Shown here: in pieces, positions 54,173 through 63,133 of the stretch
Position numbering within the stretch: the stretch's first letter is position 1
Layout of the letters: each line of letters begins with the position of its first letter
Assembly: GCF_004364585.1 (NCBI RefSeq)
Contig: NZ_SOAN01000005.1
Span: forward strand, 1 to 64,000
Length of the DNA stretch: 64,000 bases
From: Nesterenkonia aurantiaca
Lineage (GTDB): Bacteria; Actinomycetota; Actinomycetes; Actinomycetales; Micrococcaceae
Direction of reading: 5' to 3'
Made by a program: the position numbers and the translations under genes
The notes under the pieces: generated by a model
Databases searched by the model: none
Told to the model about the DNA's origin: nothing
Seen by the model: only the letters and a program-made list of their open reading frames with translations

Positions 54173-57100
54173 TCAAGGCAGCCCCCGGTGCCGCCACCAC
54201 TGAATGATCCGGGGCTTCTCGGAACCGATCCAGACTGCCCGACCTGGCGTGAGTCGGGTCAGGATCGGGATCGAGATCCCGAACGCGTCGCCCTGTGAGC
54301 GGCTCAGCGGGCTGAGCACGAAGTTCGCGGAGCCGGTTCGGGCCCGGTAGCCCCACGGAAGCTGGCGGAAGACATTCATGCTGGGCTGCGCCGTGGCCAG
54401 AACCCTCCCTCCCGATTCGAGCCACGCCTCGATGTTCCGATGCTGCTCGGGAGTGCACTGATCGGCGTCGTCGACCAGGAGCAGATCAGCGGCCTCGGCG
54501 TCGACGTCATCCTGATCGCCGGACGGAGAGAGCTCTGCGATCGTTAGACACCGGCGCTGGGCCGCCACCACGTGCAACGCGTTGGTCTCTCCGCTCCGCG
54601 ACGTGCCGAGCAACAGTCCGACCTGCCAGGAGTGGTCCTCCAACCGGGCGTGCAAGTGGGTGAACTGGCTCAGACCCAGCACCAGCGCCCCCGAGTCCGG
54701 TTCCAGCGCCGGGAGATCCACCGATTCCGGCAAAGGATGCACCCTGAGCAAGGATCTGCTCACCGGTGGGATCACCTCGGTCGCTGAGCTCCCAGGTGGC
54801 TGTTCCAGCGTGCCGGTCACCAGCTGGAGGGTCAGCCCCGGGGCTGGCACGTCAGCGGTGATCAGAACTCCGCGGCCGGACAGTCGATCGGTCACCCGCA
54901 GCTTCGGCCAGAGATGCCGGACATCCTCAGAAGCGCCGTAGGGCAGGTAGATCCTGCGGGGGAGTCGCGAACCCAGCCTGCCCAGTGCGAGTTCGCGACC
55001 GCCCGCAATCACGACGCTGAGGCCGTAGCCCATGCCCTCGCTGATGAGCGCGCCCAGATCGTAGTCAAGATCCCCGCCACCCGCTGTCTGGGCCGACCCG
55101 TGCCACCGCGAGTGCCCAGTCAGGACGAGGACCAGCGGGAAGCGTTCCCGCGAGGGGTCGACTCGCCGTCCCACCACGAGCCGGTGCAGTTCGCTCACGA
55201 GATGGCCCGCCTCCTGCGGGTGATCCGTAGTGACCCAGGAACCTACTCGTGAGTGTGACCGGAACCCTTGAAGCGAATGGTCGCCATCCAGGAGGTAGAT
55301 GTGGACCGGCTCTGGGCGCGCCAGGAGCTGGCGGACCAGTGACTCCACGCATGCGGTGCCGCCAGAACCTGCCTCGCCGAGCAGCGCTGTGCCCTCACCG
55401 GCATTCAGATCGAGGTGGAGCAGGCGTTGTGTCTGCTGAGCCGGGTCGTCGAGGAGACCCAAGAGGATCTCCTGGGCCGGAAGCGGCGCTCGCAGGAGCT
55501 CGGGCAGGGGTGGGAGCAGCGGAGTGTGCGGTCGCCGGACCTGCCTCCGACGGATATGCGCGTCCAGCGCCTCCACCAGCTGCCGGGTGGTCTCCCGCCA
55601 ACCTGCCCCTGCCGGCCGGGGCGCCCGCTCAGGTCGCGCGGTGAGCTTCGCGGAGCGCTCGCGCAGCTGCACGGCGTGAAACGGCACCGGTGACTCTCCG
55701 GGGCGTTGGATGACGCCGCGCCCTGGCAGCCGCCGGGGGATGCGTGCCGGCTCAGTGGTTCCCACCAGTTCGCGCGCCTCGTCGTCGCTGCGCAGCCGCA
55801 GACAGATGATGGTCCCGATGTTGGCACGGATGTCTGCCGTGACCACTCCCTGTGGGCGTTGGGTGGTGAGGATCAGATGCAGGCCCAGGGAGCGACCAAG
55901 GGTAGCCAGGCGCAGGAGCTCGTCCATCGCCGCTGGAAGTTCCTGCGTGAAGATGCGGAACTCGTCGAAGACCACCAGAATGCGAGCCAAGGGTCGGTCA
56001 GGCCGGAAGCGGCGAAAATCTGCGTAGTCTGTGGCGCCGGACTCGAGGAACATCCGTTCCCGCCGGGTGAGTTCCGAACGGACGCCTTCCAGTGCGCGAT
56101 CGGCCTGAGCCTGGGTGAGGTCTGTGACCAGACTCAAGGTGTGTTCCAGTCGCGCCAGGTGCTGGAAGCTGGACCCGCCCTTGAAGTCGAAGAGCAGGAA
56201 GTTCAGCTCGCTGGGGTCGTACCTTGACGCCCAGCCGAGCAACATCGACTTCAGCAGTTCGGACTTGCCGGCCCCCGTCGTTCCGGCGAGCAGGATATGC
56301 GGGCCGTCTTCCACCAGGTCCAACAACTCCTCGCCCGCGGCCCCGCGGCCCAACAGCGTCTCCAGCCGCAGGTGCGCGCTGCCGGCCATCAACGGTTCAG
56401 GCAACGCGGCGGTGCACTGTGTGGGGACTTCGGTCTCCGCAGCTGCCCCCGCGATCCTGGGCAGCCCCAGTCTGAGGTGGTCATGGAGCGTCCGTCGGGA
56501 CAACCCATCAGGCACCAGCCCGGTCGCGACCCTCCGTGCAGCGCCTGCCTCGACCCGGTGGATCTGCCCCGACTCTAGGTCCACCTGCCAGCCGTCGGCA
56601 GTCGTTGGTGCGGGCGCCTGCTGTTCCGAGGGTCGACTCGTGGGTTCATGGGCCCGCGCGGGCAGGGCCGGGGAGATCACGTGCCACCCGGCGTCGAGTG
56701 CGGCCCGGGTATGTACCGGGTCAAGCTGCGTCGGACTGATCAGCACCGGTGCGGACTCCGCAGCGGGCCTGAGCTGTCGCCTGGTCAGCGTGGTGTGAAG
56801 GCTGTTCCGCGGCACCACGCTCACGTGGGTGTAGTCGCGCAGCTCAGCGACACAGAGGAGGTCCGCCGACTGGGCTCCGTCGATCTCGTCGGGACCTGTT
56901 GCGAGCACCACCTGGGGCGCGGTGCCGAAGTGGTGGGTCAGCTGGGCCAGAATCCATCGCAGGACGCTGAGCTGCTCTCGGGAGGGGCCCAAGAGCGCAG
57001 TGCATTCCGACCCGCGAAGCGTCAGGGCCGTTGCTGTGGAGACCGAGAGCTCGGGCAGATCGACCAACGCGTCGGCATCACCCGGGCCCTGCAGTTCAGC

Positions 57101-58147
57101 ATCGATCCTCGCTTCGCCCACGGTCACCACGACGCCGCCGTCCTCAGCGCAGGTGAGCGAATTCCGTGGGTGGGACCGCGCTCGCAGTGCCCTGATGGCG
57201 GCTCCAGGAGGGGCCAGAAGATCTCGGCGCTGGCGGCCCCATTCGGAGGAGCCCGCCCGGACGGCACGGCGGAACCGGCGGCGGTGCCGGTGCGCCACCA
57301 GGAGTGTGACCACGGCGATGAGGGCGGAGGCGGCGCTGAACAGCAGGAAGATCCACATGCCGGTGACCAGTACCAGCACGATTCCCACGATCAGCGGCGC
57401 CAGGGACATCAGCAGCATCGTGCGGTGACGTGCGGAGGGGGCCTCTTGGCAGACATGCACGGGAGGCAGGGGCCAGATCCCCGGAGGCGCCGCGGGCGGC
57501 ACGTCCTGGACGAGTTCCACGCGCGACCCGCCGACGCTGACCGGCACATCGGTCCGGAGTAGCTGCGGGACTGTCCCTGGGCGGGCCAGCATCACCTGAT
57601 CTGCGCTGACCTTGATTGAAGCATGGCAGGGCTCCAGACGCGGGTCGTTGATCCGGATGTCTGCCGTGCCGCGGTGCTGCGTCCCTCGGCCAAGCATGTG
57701 GACTCCCCGCGGGATGCTCACCATCCGCCCGGAGTCCGGCCCGTTGCTGATACACAGCCGCAGCGGCGGTGATGCGGGGCCGGTTCGCCGCGTCGGCCGG
57801 AATTGAGCGTGCAGCACCACGACCATGCCCTGATGTATCGAAGCGGAGTCTGCGGCATGGTCCTCCAACGGTCGGTGGTCCAGGACTGCGACCCAGGAGC
57901 GGTCGACTGCAACGTCGGAGTCCGTTGTCCCGGGGAAACCAGCAGTCCTGATGCTGCGGACCCAGGAATGCAGCGCGTCATCGATCTGCGCCCCGCAGGG
58001 AGCGGTGGCTCCTTCGAGGAGGATCCGCAGTTCATGGGCGTGCGCGCCGGCCGCGGCAAGGCGCAACAGGTTCCACAGGGACTCAGGAACTGAGCCCGGA
58101 GCGTGCACGACCGTGCAGGCCAGAGTCATCGTTGGTGCCAGGCTCAT
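54173..58147 (-). CDS. FHA and FtsK/SpoIIIE-domain ATPase, EssC-like
   Basis: A 1,324-residue protein. An FHA domain (about 128-215, with GR at 153 and NDPRLEPCHASI) would bind phosphothreonine; two membrane helices follow at about 243-285. The first motor domain is complete: Walker A GTTGAGKS (622-629) and Walker B ILVVFDEF (723-730). The second (GEAGSGGTA) and third (GTSRSGETN) P-loops lack the lysine, so they should bind nucleotide poorly. This is the EssC layout of type VII secretion, yet no WXG100, EccB, EccD or mycosin gene is near. ATG 58147 follows GGAGGAG. It faces away from the Tad pilus genes. Confidence 0.88.
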   Translation of the reverse strand: MSLAPTMTLACTVVHAPGSVPESLWNLLRLAAAGAHAHELRILLEGATAPCGAQIDDALHSWVRSIRTAGFPGTTDSDVAVDRSWVAVLDHRPLEDHAADSASIHQGMVVVLHAQFRPTRRTGPASPPLRLCISNGPDSGRMVSIPRGVHMLGRGTQHRGTADIRINDPRLEPCHASIKVSADQVMLARPGTVPQLLRTDVPVSVGGSRVELVQDVPPAAPPGIWPLPPVHVCQEAPSARHRTMLLMSLAPLIVGIVLVLVTGMWIFLLFSAASALIAVVTLLVAHRHRRRFRRAVRAGSSEWGRQRRDLLAPPGAAIRALRARSHPRNSLTCAEDGGVVVTVGEARIDAELQGPGDADALVDLPELSVSTATALTLRGSECTALLGPSREQLSVLRWILAQLTHHFGTAPQVVLATGPDEIDGAQSADLLCVAELRDYTHVSVVPRNSLHTTLTRRQLRPAAESAPVLISPTQLDPVHTRAALDAGWHVISPALPARAHEPTSRPSEQQAPAPTTADGWQVDLESGQIHRVEAGAARRVATGLVPDGLSRRTLHDHLRLGLPRIAGAAAETEVPTQCTAALPEPLMAGSAHLRLETLLGRGAAGEELLDLVEDGPHILLAGTTGAGKSELLKSMLLGWASRYDPSELNFLLFDFKGGSSFQHLARLEHTLSLVTDLTQAQADRALEGVRSELTRRERMFLESGATDYADFRRFRPDRPLARILVVFDEFRIFTQELPAAMDELLRLATLGRSLGLHLILTTQRPQGVVTADIRANIGTIICLRLRSDDEARELVGTTEPARIPRRLPGRGVIQRPGESPVPFHAVQLRERSAKLTARPERAPRPAGAGWRETTRQLVEALDAHIRRRQVRRPHTPLLPPLPELLRAPLPAQEILLGLLDDPAQQTQRLLHLDLNAGEGTALLGEAGSGGTACVESLVRQLLARPEPVHIYLLDGDHSLQGFRSHSRVGSWVTTDHPQEAGHLVSELHRLVVGRRVDPSRERFPLVLVLTGHSRWHGSAQTAGGGDLDYDLGALISEGMGYGLSVVIAGGRELALGRLGSRLPRRIYLPYGASEDVRHLWPKLRVTDRLSGRGVLITADVPAPGLTLQLVTGTLEQPPGSSATEVIPPVSRSLLRVHPLPESVDLPALEPDSGALVLGLSQFTHLHARLEDHSWQVGLLLGTSRSGETNALHVVAAQRRCLTIAELSPSGDQDDVDAEAADLLLVDDADQCTPEQHRNIEAWLESGGRVLATAQPSMNVFRQLPWGYRARTGSANFVLSPLSRSQGDAFGISIPILTRLTPGRAVWIGSEKPRIIQWWRHRGLP

Positions 58148-58284
58148 GCGGTCTCCTCCTGGTCCTTAGGGTGCGCAGGGGTCTGAGCAGCGTCTGCAGG
58201 GTGCGCGCGAGACGCCCCCGCCCTGGGGTGTGGTGCATCGAGGCTATGCCAGGACGAATCAGCGTCCGGTGAGCGCCTGCCAGC

Positions 58285-58331
58285 TGTGGAAGACCTGTGA
58301 TCACGACCTATTTTCCACAGGATGTGGACAA
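58285..58331. promoter_or_regulatory. cluster of DnaA-box-like 9-mers
   Basis: TGTGGAAGA (58285-58293, minus-strand box), TTTTCCACA (58311-58319) and TGTGGACAA (58323-58331), the complement of TTGTCCACA, a perfect actinobacterial DnaA box. They lie in the divergent promoter region of the EssC-like gene and cpaF. A GTGATCAC palindrome (58297-58304) sits between. Confidence 0.5.
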
Positions 58332-58402
58332 TCACTGGTCACTCGCTGAGGAGCTGGCTATCGTGAGCTCACCACACTGGAATCAGGGATGAGGCCGAGC
58401 CT

Positions 58403-59629
58403 GTGGATGCTTTGACGATCGTTGAAGACGAGGTGCGGGAACAGATCCGGCACCGCGGGCTCGATCCTGCGGAAAATCCCACGGGCGTTCGGGAGCTGGT
58501 CGAGGCCGCCGTCGTCGAGTATGACCGTCGGTCGATGGTGACCGCGCTGCCACTCATCGGCCCGGTTCAACACGCGGTCAAACACCTCGTGGATGCCCTC
58601 GCCGGCTTCGGTGAGCTCCAGCCGCTTCTCGAGGACCCCTCGGTGGAGGAGATCTGGATCAACGGCCCAAGCTCAGTGTTCGTGGCTCGAGCGGGCCGGT
58701 CCGAACTCACCTCGTTGACTTTGAGTGAGTCGCGCATTCGCGACCTCGTGGAACGGATGCTCAAGAGTTCGGGTCGACGGCTCGATCTGTCCTCACCGTT
58801 TGTCGACGCGACCCTGCCGGACGGGTCCCGCCTGCACGTCGTGATCCCTGACATCACCCGGCGCCATTGGGCGGTCAATATCCGCAAGTTCATCGCACGA
58901 GCGCACACGCTCGAGGACCTGGTCCGCAGGGGGTCTCTGAGTGTGTAGGCTGGGGAGTTTCTGGGCGGGTGCGTAGACAGCGGATTGAACATCCTCGTGT
59001 CGGGCGCGACCCAGTCCGGCAAGACGACTCTGCTGAACTGTCTCTCGTCGGGAATCGGCCCGAGAGAGCGTGTCATCACGGTCGAGGAGATCTTCGAGCT
59101 TCAGCTGCCGCTGCGTGATGTGGTGGGCCTGCAGTGTCGACAGTCCAACCTCGAAGGCGAGGGGGCCATCCCTCTGCGCCGGCTGGTCAAAGAGGCGCTG
59201 CGCATGCGCCCGGACCGGCTCATCGTCGGCGAGGTCCGCGAGGCCGAAAGCCTCGACATGCTGATCGCTCTGAACTCTGGCTTGCCCGGAATGGCCACGG
59301 TGCATGCCAACAGCGCTCAAGACGCGGTCACCAAGATCTGCACCCTGCCGCTGCTGGCAGGCGAAAACATCTCACGCAGCTTCATACTCCCCACCGTCGC
59401 CTCCTGTCTCGACCTCGTGGTCCACTGCGTCCGGGACCGGGATGGCGGCCGCCATGTCGGGCAGATCCTTGCCGTGGGGAGCCGGGTCGAGGCGGACACC
59501 ATCGAGACGACCATGCTCTTCGACGCCGTGGACGGCGAGCTCGCCGTCACAGACTCCGCGGTCTTCGACCTGCCCAAGCTCTCGCCCCAGCACCAGGCTC
59601 GATTCGCCAGGACGGTGATGCGGGCATGA
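58403..59629 (+). pseudogene. cpaF: cpaF/tadA-type pilus ATPase interrupted by an in-frame TAG
   Basis: One frame of 408 codons encodes a Tad/type IV-related secretion motor, but codon 182 is TAG (58946-58948). The N-terminal domain (EEIWINGPSSVFVARAGRS, VDATLPDGSRLHVVIPD) comes before it. The expected linker (AGEFLGGCVDSG) and NTPase domain follow in the same frame: Walker A GATQSGKT (201-208), Walker B-like RPDRLIVGEVREAE and the His box GMATVHANS. Reinitiation at TTG 58985 would give the 214-residue C-terminal piece. A single C-to-T change of a CAG codon would explain the stop. The start is GTG 58403. The tadB gene overlaps the final stop (ATGA). It is either broken, read through, or split. 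Confidence 0.85.
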
Positions 59630-60486
59630 GCCTGCTGCTCGGTCTGGGACTGGGATTCGGGCTGTTGCTGATCTATGCCTCGTTCTGGTCTCGACCGGCA
59701 CGGGGGTCTGGCGGCCGACGCCCACGCCCGCGGAGGTTGCGCAAACTCCTCGATGAGGCCGGTCATCCCAAGATTCCTGTCACGGGGCTGCTCACCGCCG
59801 TGCTGGTCTGCGCCGTCGCCGCGTTCCTGGTGGTCCTGGTGCTCACGGCGGCGATTCCGGTGGGGCTGTGCTTCGCCCTCTTCGCTGGCATGGTGCCGGT
59901 GCTGGCGCTGCGCTGGCAGGCAGAGAAGCGTCGAGCGCTGCTGCGCAACAACTGGCCGGATGCCGTGGATCACCTGCGCTCGGCTGTCAGGTCGGGGATG
60001 TCGCTGCCGGAGGGGCTGATCCAACTCGGCATCTCCGGACCGGAGCCGCTTCGGGAGCCGTTCGTGGAGTTCGCCAAGGACTACCGAGCGGGGCAGACCT
60101 TGGACGCCGCGCTCGAGCGGCTGAAGCTGCGCCTCGCCGATCCGGTGGGTGACCGAATCGTGGCGGCCCTGCTGATCACTCGCGAAGTGGGCGGCTCCGA
60201 TCTGGGGCGACTGCTCAGCACCTTGGCGGAGTTTCTCAGAGAGAACGCCAGGACGCGCGGCGAGCTGGAGGCTCGGCAGTCGTGGACGGTCAACGCCGCC
60301 AAGCTTGCTGTCGCCGCCCCCTGGATCGTGGTGCTGCTGCTTTCCCTGCAGCGGGAGGCCGCCGAGGCCTATCGCGGTGCCACCGGGATGTTCGTCCTCG
60401 GGGCCGGTCTCATCGTCTCCCTGGTCTGTTATCGGCTCATGCTGCGGATCGGCGCTCTGCCACGGGAAGTCCGGGTGCTCGCGTGA
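59626..60486 (+). CDS. tadB: TadB-like pilus inner-membrane protein
   Basis: A 286-residue type II secretion F-domain protein, one of two platform proteins of the Tad pilus. Membrane segments lie at about 2-18, 52-95, 228-245 and 255-275. The cytoplasmic T2SSF core holds NWPDAVDHLRSAVRSGMSLP and ITREVGGSDLGRLLSTLAEF. It overlaps the stop of cpaF and the start of tadC by four bases each. The gene is intact although cpaF is interrupted. Confidence 0.9.
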   Translation: MSLLLGLGLGFGLLLIYASFWSRPARGSGGRRPRPRRLRKLLDEAGHPKIPVTGLLTAVLVCAVAAFLVVLVLTAAIPVGLCFALFAGMVPVLALRWQAEKRRALLRNNWPDAVDHLRSAVRSGMSLPEGLIQLGISGPEPLREPFVEFAKDYRAGQTLDAALERLKLRLADPVGDRIVAALLITREVGGSDLGRLLSTLAEFLRENARTRGELEARQSWTVNAAKLAVAAPWIVVLLLSLQREAAEAYRGATGMFVLGAGLIVSLVCYRLMLRIGALPREVRVLA

Positions 60487-61427
60487 ATGAGGCGATCATG
60501 GGCTGGACGCTCATCTGCGGCCTCTTCCTGGGGGTTGGCCTGGTCGCGGTCCTGCGAGCCCTGCCCGTGTACAACCGGCCCGGCTTCGAGGCCCGGGTGG
60601 CGCCATACCTGCGGTCCACCGACTCACGGTTCGCACTCTCGGACCCTGGTTCGGAGCCCATCCCGACCCTGGGTGTGATGGCGAGGATCCTCGCCCCGGT
60701 GGTTCGCCAGGCGGTGCGACAGCTTGATCGGTTCAGCCTCGACACCCAGGAGCTGAGTCACCGGCTCGGGCAGGCGAACTCGAGGCTCGCAGCCAACGAC
60801 TATCGTCTTCAGCAGCTCGGCCTCGGGGTGCTCGGTGCCCTGCTGGGAAGCGTGCTGAGTCTTGTGGGCGTCTGGGCCGGACGCGTCAATGGTCTCATCG
60901 CGGTGGTCATCGTGCTCGGCCTCGCAGCACTGGGCGTGGCGCTGCGCGACAACCTGCTCACCGGTCAGATCCGGCGCCGGCAGGCGCGCATGCTGACGGA
61001 GTTTCCGACCATCGCAGAGATGATCGCGCTGGCGGTCAGCGCCGGGGAGGGTGCTCCCGGAGCGTTCTCCCGAGTGGGCCGCCTTGCCCACGGAGAGCTC
61101 GCCCTCGAGCTGACCAGAGTCCTGCATCAGACCCAGTCCGGCACCAGCTTCTCGACAGCATTGAAGCAGATGTCCACGCGGGTGGGCTCGGCGCCGATCT
61201 CCCGGTTCCTCGAGGGGATCATCGTGGCGATGGAACGCGGTACCCCTTTGGCCGAGGTCATGCACGCCCAGGCCCAGGACGTCCGAGAACTGGCTCGGCG
61301 CGAGCTCATGGAGACTGCCGGCAAGAAGGAGATCGGCATGCTGGTGCCGCTGGTCTTCGGCGTGCTGCCGCTGACGGTGCTCTTCGCTATCTACCCGGGC
61401 CTGTCGCTGCTGGAGATCGGCATCTGA
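60483..61427 (+). CDS. tadC: TadC-like pilus inner-membrane protein
   Basis: A 314-residue second T2SSF protein. Membrane segments are at about 5-20, 115-150 and 287-312. EFPTIAEMIALAVSAGEGAP and MERGTPLAEVMHAQAQDVRE are the F-domain core, and GKKEIGMLVPLVFGVLPLTV is the conserved C-terminal helix of TadC. The start is GTG 60483 (GTGA overlap with tadB). Confidence 0.9.
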   Translation: MNEAIMGWTLICGLFLGVGLVAVLRALPVYNRPGFEARVAPYLRSTDSRFALSDPGSEPIPTLGVMARILAPVVRQAVRQLDRFSLDTQELSHRLGQANSRLAANDYRLQQLGLGVLGALLGSVLSLVGVWAGRVNGLIAVVIVLGLAALGVALRDNLLTGQIRRRQARMLTEFPTIAEMIALAVSAGEGAPGAFSRVGRLAHGELALELTRVLHQTQSGTSFSTALKQMSTRVGSAPISRFLEGIIVAMERGTPLAEVMHAQAQDVRELARRELMETAGKKEIGMLVPLVFGVLPLTVLFAIYPGLSLLEIGI

Positions 61428-61493
61428 TCCATCGCCCACCGCTGAACCTCAGACCTGCACCACACCACTGCACCAACGGAGAAGGGGAAGAAC

Positions 61494-61688
61494 ATGTTGC
61501 ACACGGAGAAGCCGATTCACCAGGCGGCCTGCGCCGCGGTCAGTCTCCACGAGGAGGATCGTGGCGACGTGCCCGGCTGGGTGATGATCACGCTGATGAG
61601 CGCGGTCCTGGTGGCCGGACTGCTCGCAATCGCGCAGCCAGCCCTGCAGGGACTGTTCAACGATGCGATCAACCAGGTCTCGCGCTAA
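61494..61688 (+). CDS. small Flp-pilin-like protein
   Basis: A 64-residue protein with a 20-residue charged leader, then EEDRGDVPGWVMITLMSAVL and a hydrophobic helix, and a short polar tail. The Gly/Glu-rich junction before the helix resembles a prepilin cleavage region. Position right after tadC, with a GGAGAAGG ribosome-binding site, fits the major pilin or a DUF4244-like pilin. No prepilin peptidase gene is in the window. Confidence 0.8.
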   Translation: MLHTEKPIHQAACAAVSLHEEDRGDVPGWVMITLMSAVLVAGLLAIAQPALQGLFNDAINQVSR

Positions 61689-62097
61689 ACGCTGCGGGGT
61701 CTGCGGATCTGCGCGAATCCGACGGGCGGGGGAGGACCGGGGTGCCGCCACCGCAGAGTTCGCGATGGTCTCTGCCCTCCTCGTGCTGCTGAGCTTCGCG
61801 ATCCTCCAGCTGACGCTTATGGTCCATGTGCGCAACACCCTGATCGACGCCGCGTCCACCGGAGCTCGTTTTGGTGTGCTCGAGGACCGCACCGCCAGCG
61901 ACGGGGCGCAGCGCACTCGTGCCCTGATCGAGTCCTCGATCTCCGCGCGCTACGCCGAGGCGGTGGACTATGAGTATCTGGCCCAGGCGGAGGGGCAGAC
62001 CCTGAGGATCACCGTCCGGGCCCAGGTCCCGGTGCTCGGTCTCCTCCCCGGGGTCGGCAGCCTCGAGGTGACGGGCAGCGCCTATGACTTCTCGTGA
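61663..62097 (+). CDS. TadE-like pilus protein
   Basis: A 144-residue minor pilin-like protein. GAATAEFAMVSALLVLLSFA is the TadE N-terminal helix with the conserved Glu, followed by a soluble domain ending LEVTGSAYDF. The ATG at 61663 overlaps the pilin gene by 26 bases. The basic leader (RSTRSRAKRCGVCGSARIRR) is long, with two cysteines. Confidence 0.85.
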   Translation: MRSTRSRAKRCGVCGSARIRRAGEDRGAATAEFAMVSALLVLLSFAILQLTLMVHVRNTLIDAASTGARFGVLEDRTASDGAQRTRALIESSISARYAEAVDYEYLAQAEGQTLRITVRAQVPVLGLLPGVGSLEVTGSAYDFS

Positions 62098-62542
62098 GCG
62101 GCTGACCCGGCGCTGGAGGCAGGGCCAGGAGGAGTCAGGTTCTGCGCTGGTGGAATTCATCATGCTCGCAGTGCTGGTGCTCATCCCGGTGGTCTACTTC
62201 ATCCTGGGGGTCGCAGCGGTCCAGGCCGCCGCCTACGCCAGTCTGGGAGCTTCGGACCAGGCCGCCCGGATGTACGTCCTCGGCGGCGAGGACGTGGCAG
62301 CGGGTGAGCGCAGCGCGCGCAGCCAGGCCGCGGCCTCCGCGGCGCTCGCGGATTTCGGGCTCAGCGCGGATCAGGCGGAGATCACCATGTCCTGCCCCAA
62401 CGGCGGATGCGATGATGACGGCGACGTCGTCGCGTTCACCGTTGAGGTGCGCGTCCCGGTGCCGCTGATCCCGGAGCTGGGCAGCTGGCGGTCCACCCTG
62501 GTCACGGTCACCTCCACCTCGGCCCAGGTGCAGGCGGGCTGA
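62084..62542 (+). CDS. second TadE-like pilus protein
   Basis: A 152-residue protein with SGSALVEFIMLAVLVLIPVV as its TadE-type helix and a soluble domain ending VTVTSTSAQVQAG. CPNGGCDDDGD is a Cys pair in an acidic loop. It overlaps the previous gene by 14 bases and lies 1 base before the next one, so it belongs to the same operon. Confidence 0.83.
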   Translation: MTSRERLTRRWRQGQEESGSALVEFIMLAVLVLIPVVYFILGVAAVQAAAYASLGASDQAARMYVLGGEDVAAGERSARSQAAASAALADFGLSADQAEITMSCPNGGCDDDGDVVAFTVEVRVPVPLIPELGSWRSTLVTVTSTSAQVQAG

Positions 62543-62543
62543 G

Positions 62544-63038
62544 ATGCGCCGAAGACCCCGGGACGGTGGAGCTGCGTCGTCGAAGAGACGGGTGGTCGCC
62601 GCGCAGATGCGCCAGATGCGGACCGAAGACTCGGGACAGTCCAGCATCCTGATCCTGGGGATGCTGCTGGTGGTGCTGCTGCTCGTTGCGGTGATGGCCG
62701 GTGCCACCGCGGTGAACCTGGAGGCGCGCAAGCTGCTCTCCGCCGCCGACGGTGCCGCCTCGGCGGCTGCGCAGTCGGCGGAACAAGGCGCCTCGAGCCC
62801 ATCGCCGCAGGTCAGCAGCGATCAGGTGCGCGCCCAGGCGCAGAACTACCTCACCGTCTCCGGGGCCCACGGTCGCTTCAGTGACCTCGCCGTCTCGCAG
62901 GCCTGGGTCACGGATGCGGGGGAGACCGCGCACGTGGAGCTGGTCGCCGTCGTCGACCTGCCGGTGGTCTCGGCGATCCTGCCCGCTCGAGTGCCGATCA
63001 GCGTGGAGTCCCATGCCCGGGTGAGCCTGAACCGGTGA
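62544..63038 (+). CDS. TadG-like helicase/secretion-neighbourhood protein
   Basis: A 164-residue protein with one N-terminal membrane helix (SSILILGMLLVVLLLVAVMA, about 33-52) and a helical/beta outer part. It matches the TadG N-terminal or Rv3654c-like family that closes such clusters in actinobacteria. DSGQSSILILG is the typical entry to the helix. It is the last gene of the Tad operon. Confidence 0.8.
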   Translation: MRRRPRDGGAASSKRRVVAAQMRQMRTEDSGQSSILILGMLLVVLLLVAVMAGATAVNLEARKLLSAADGAASAAAQSAEQGASSPSPQVSSDQVRAQAQNYLTVSGAHGRFSDLAVSQAWVTDAGETAHVELVAVVDLPVVSAILPARVPISVESHARVSLNR

Positions 63039-63091
63039 GTCTCGACCGCTGAGCGACGTGGCCTTCCCGCACGGTCGCCGACGGGCGAGGA

Positions 63092-63112
63092 TGAACTTCC
63101 CTGAGGAGTTCA
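63092..63112. promoter_or_regulatory. inverted repeat before the HAAS-type gene
   Basis: TGAACT (63092-63097) and AGTTCA (63107-63112), nine bases apart, 21 bases before the ATG. It could be an operator or an mRNA hairpin. Confidence 0.3.
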
Positions 63113-63133
63113 CTCCGAGCAAGGACCGTTGCC

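Noticed and set aside
58297-58304. GTGATCAC as a CRP/GlxR-type site
   Set aside because: It lacks the spaced TGTGA-N6-TCACA halves; too short to call.
58083-58335. Small minus-strand open frames before the EssC-like gene
   Set aside because: No ribosome-binding site, Arg/His/Pro-rich translations, and they cover the divergent promoter region.
59134-59625. Upstream extension of the tadB frame inside cpaF
   Set aside because: It is an Arg/Gly/His-rich shadow of cpaF; the real start is ATG 59626, overlapping the cpaF stop.
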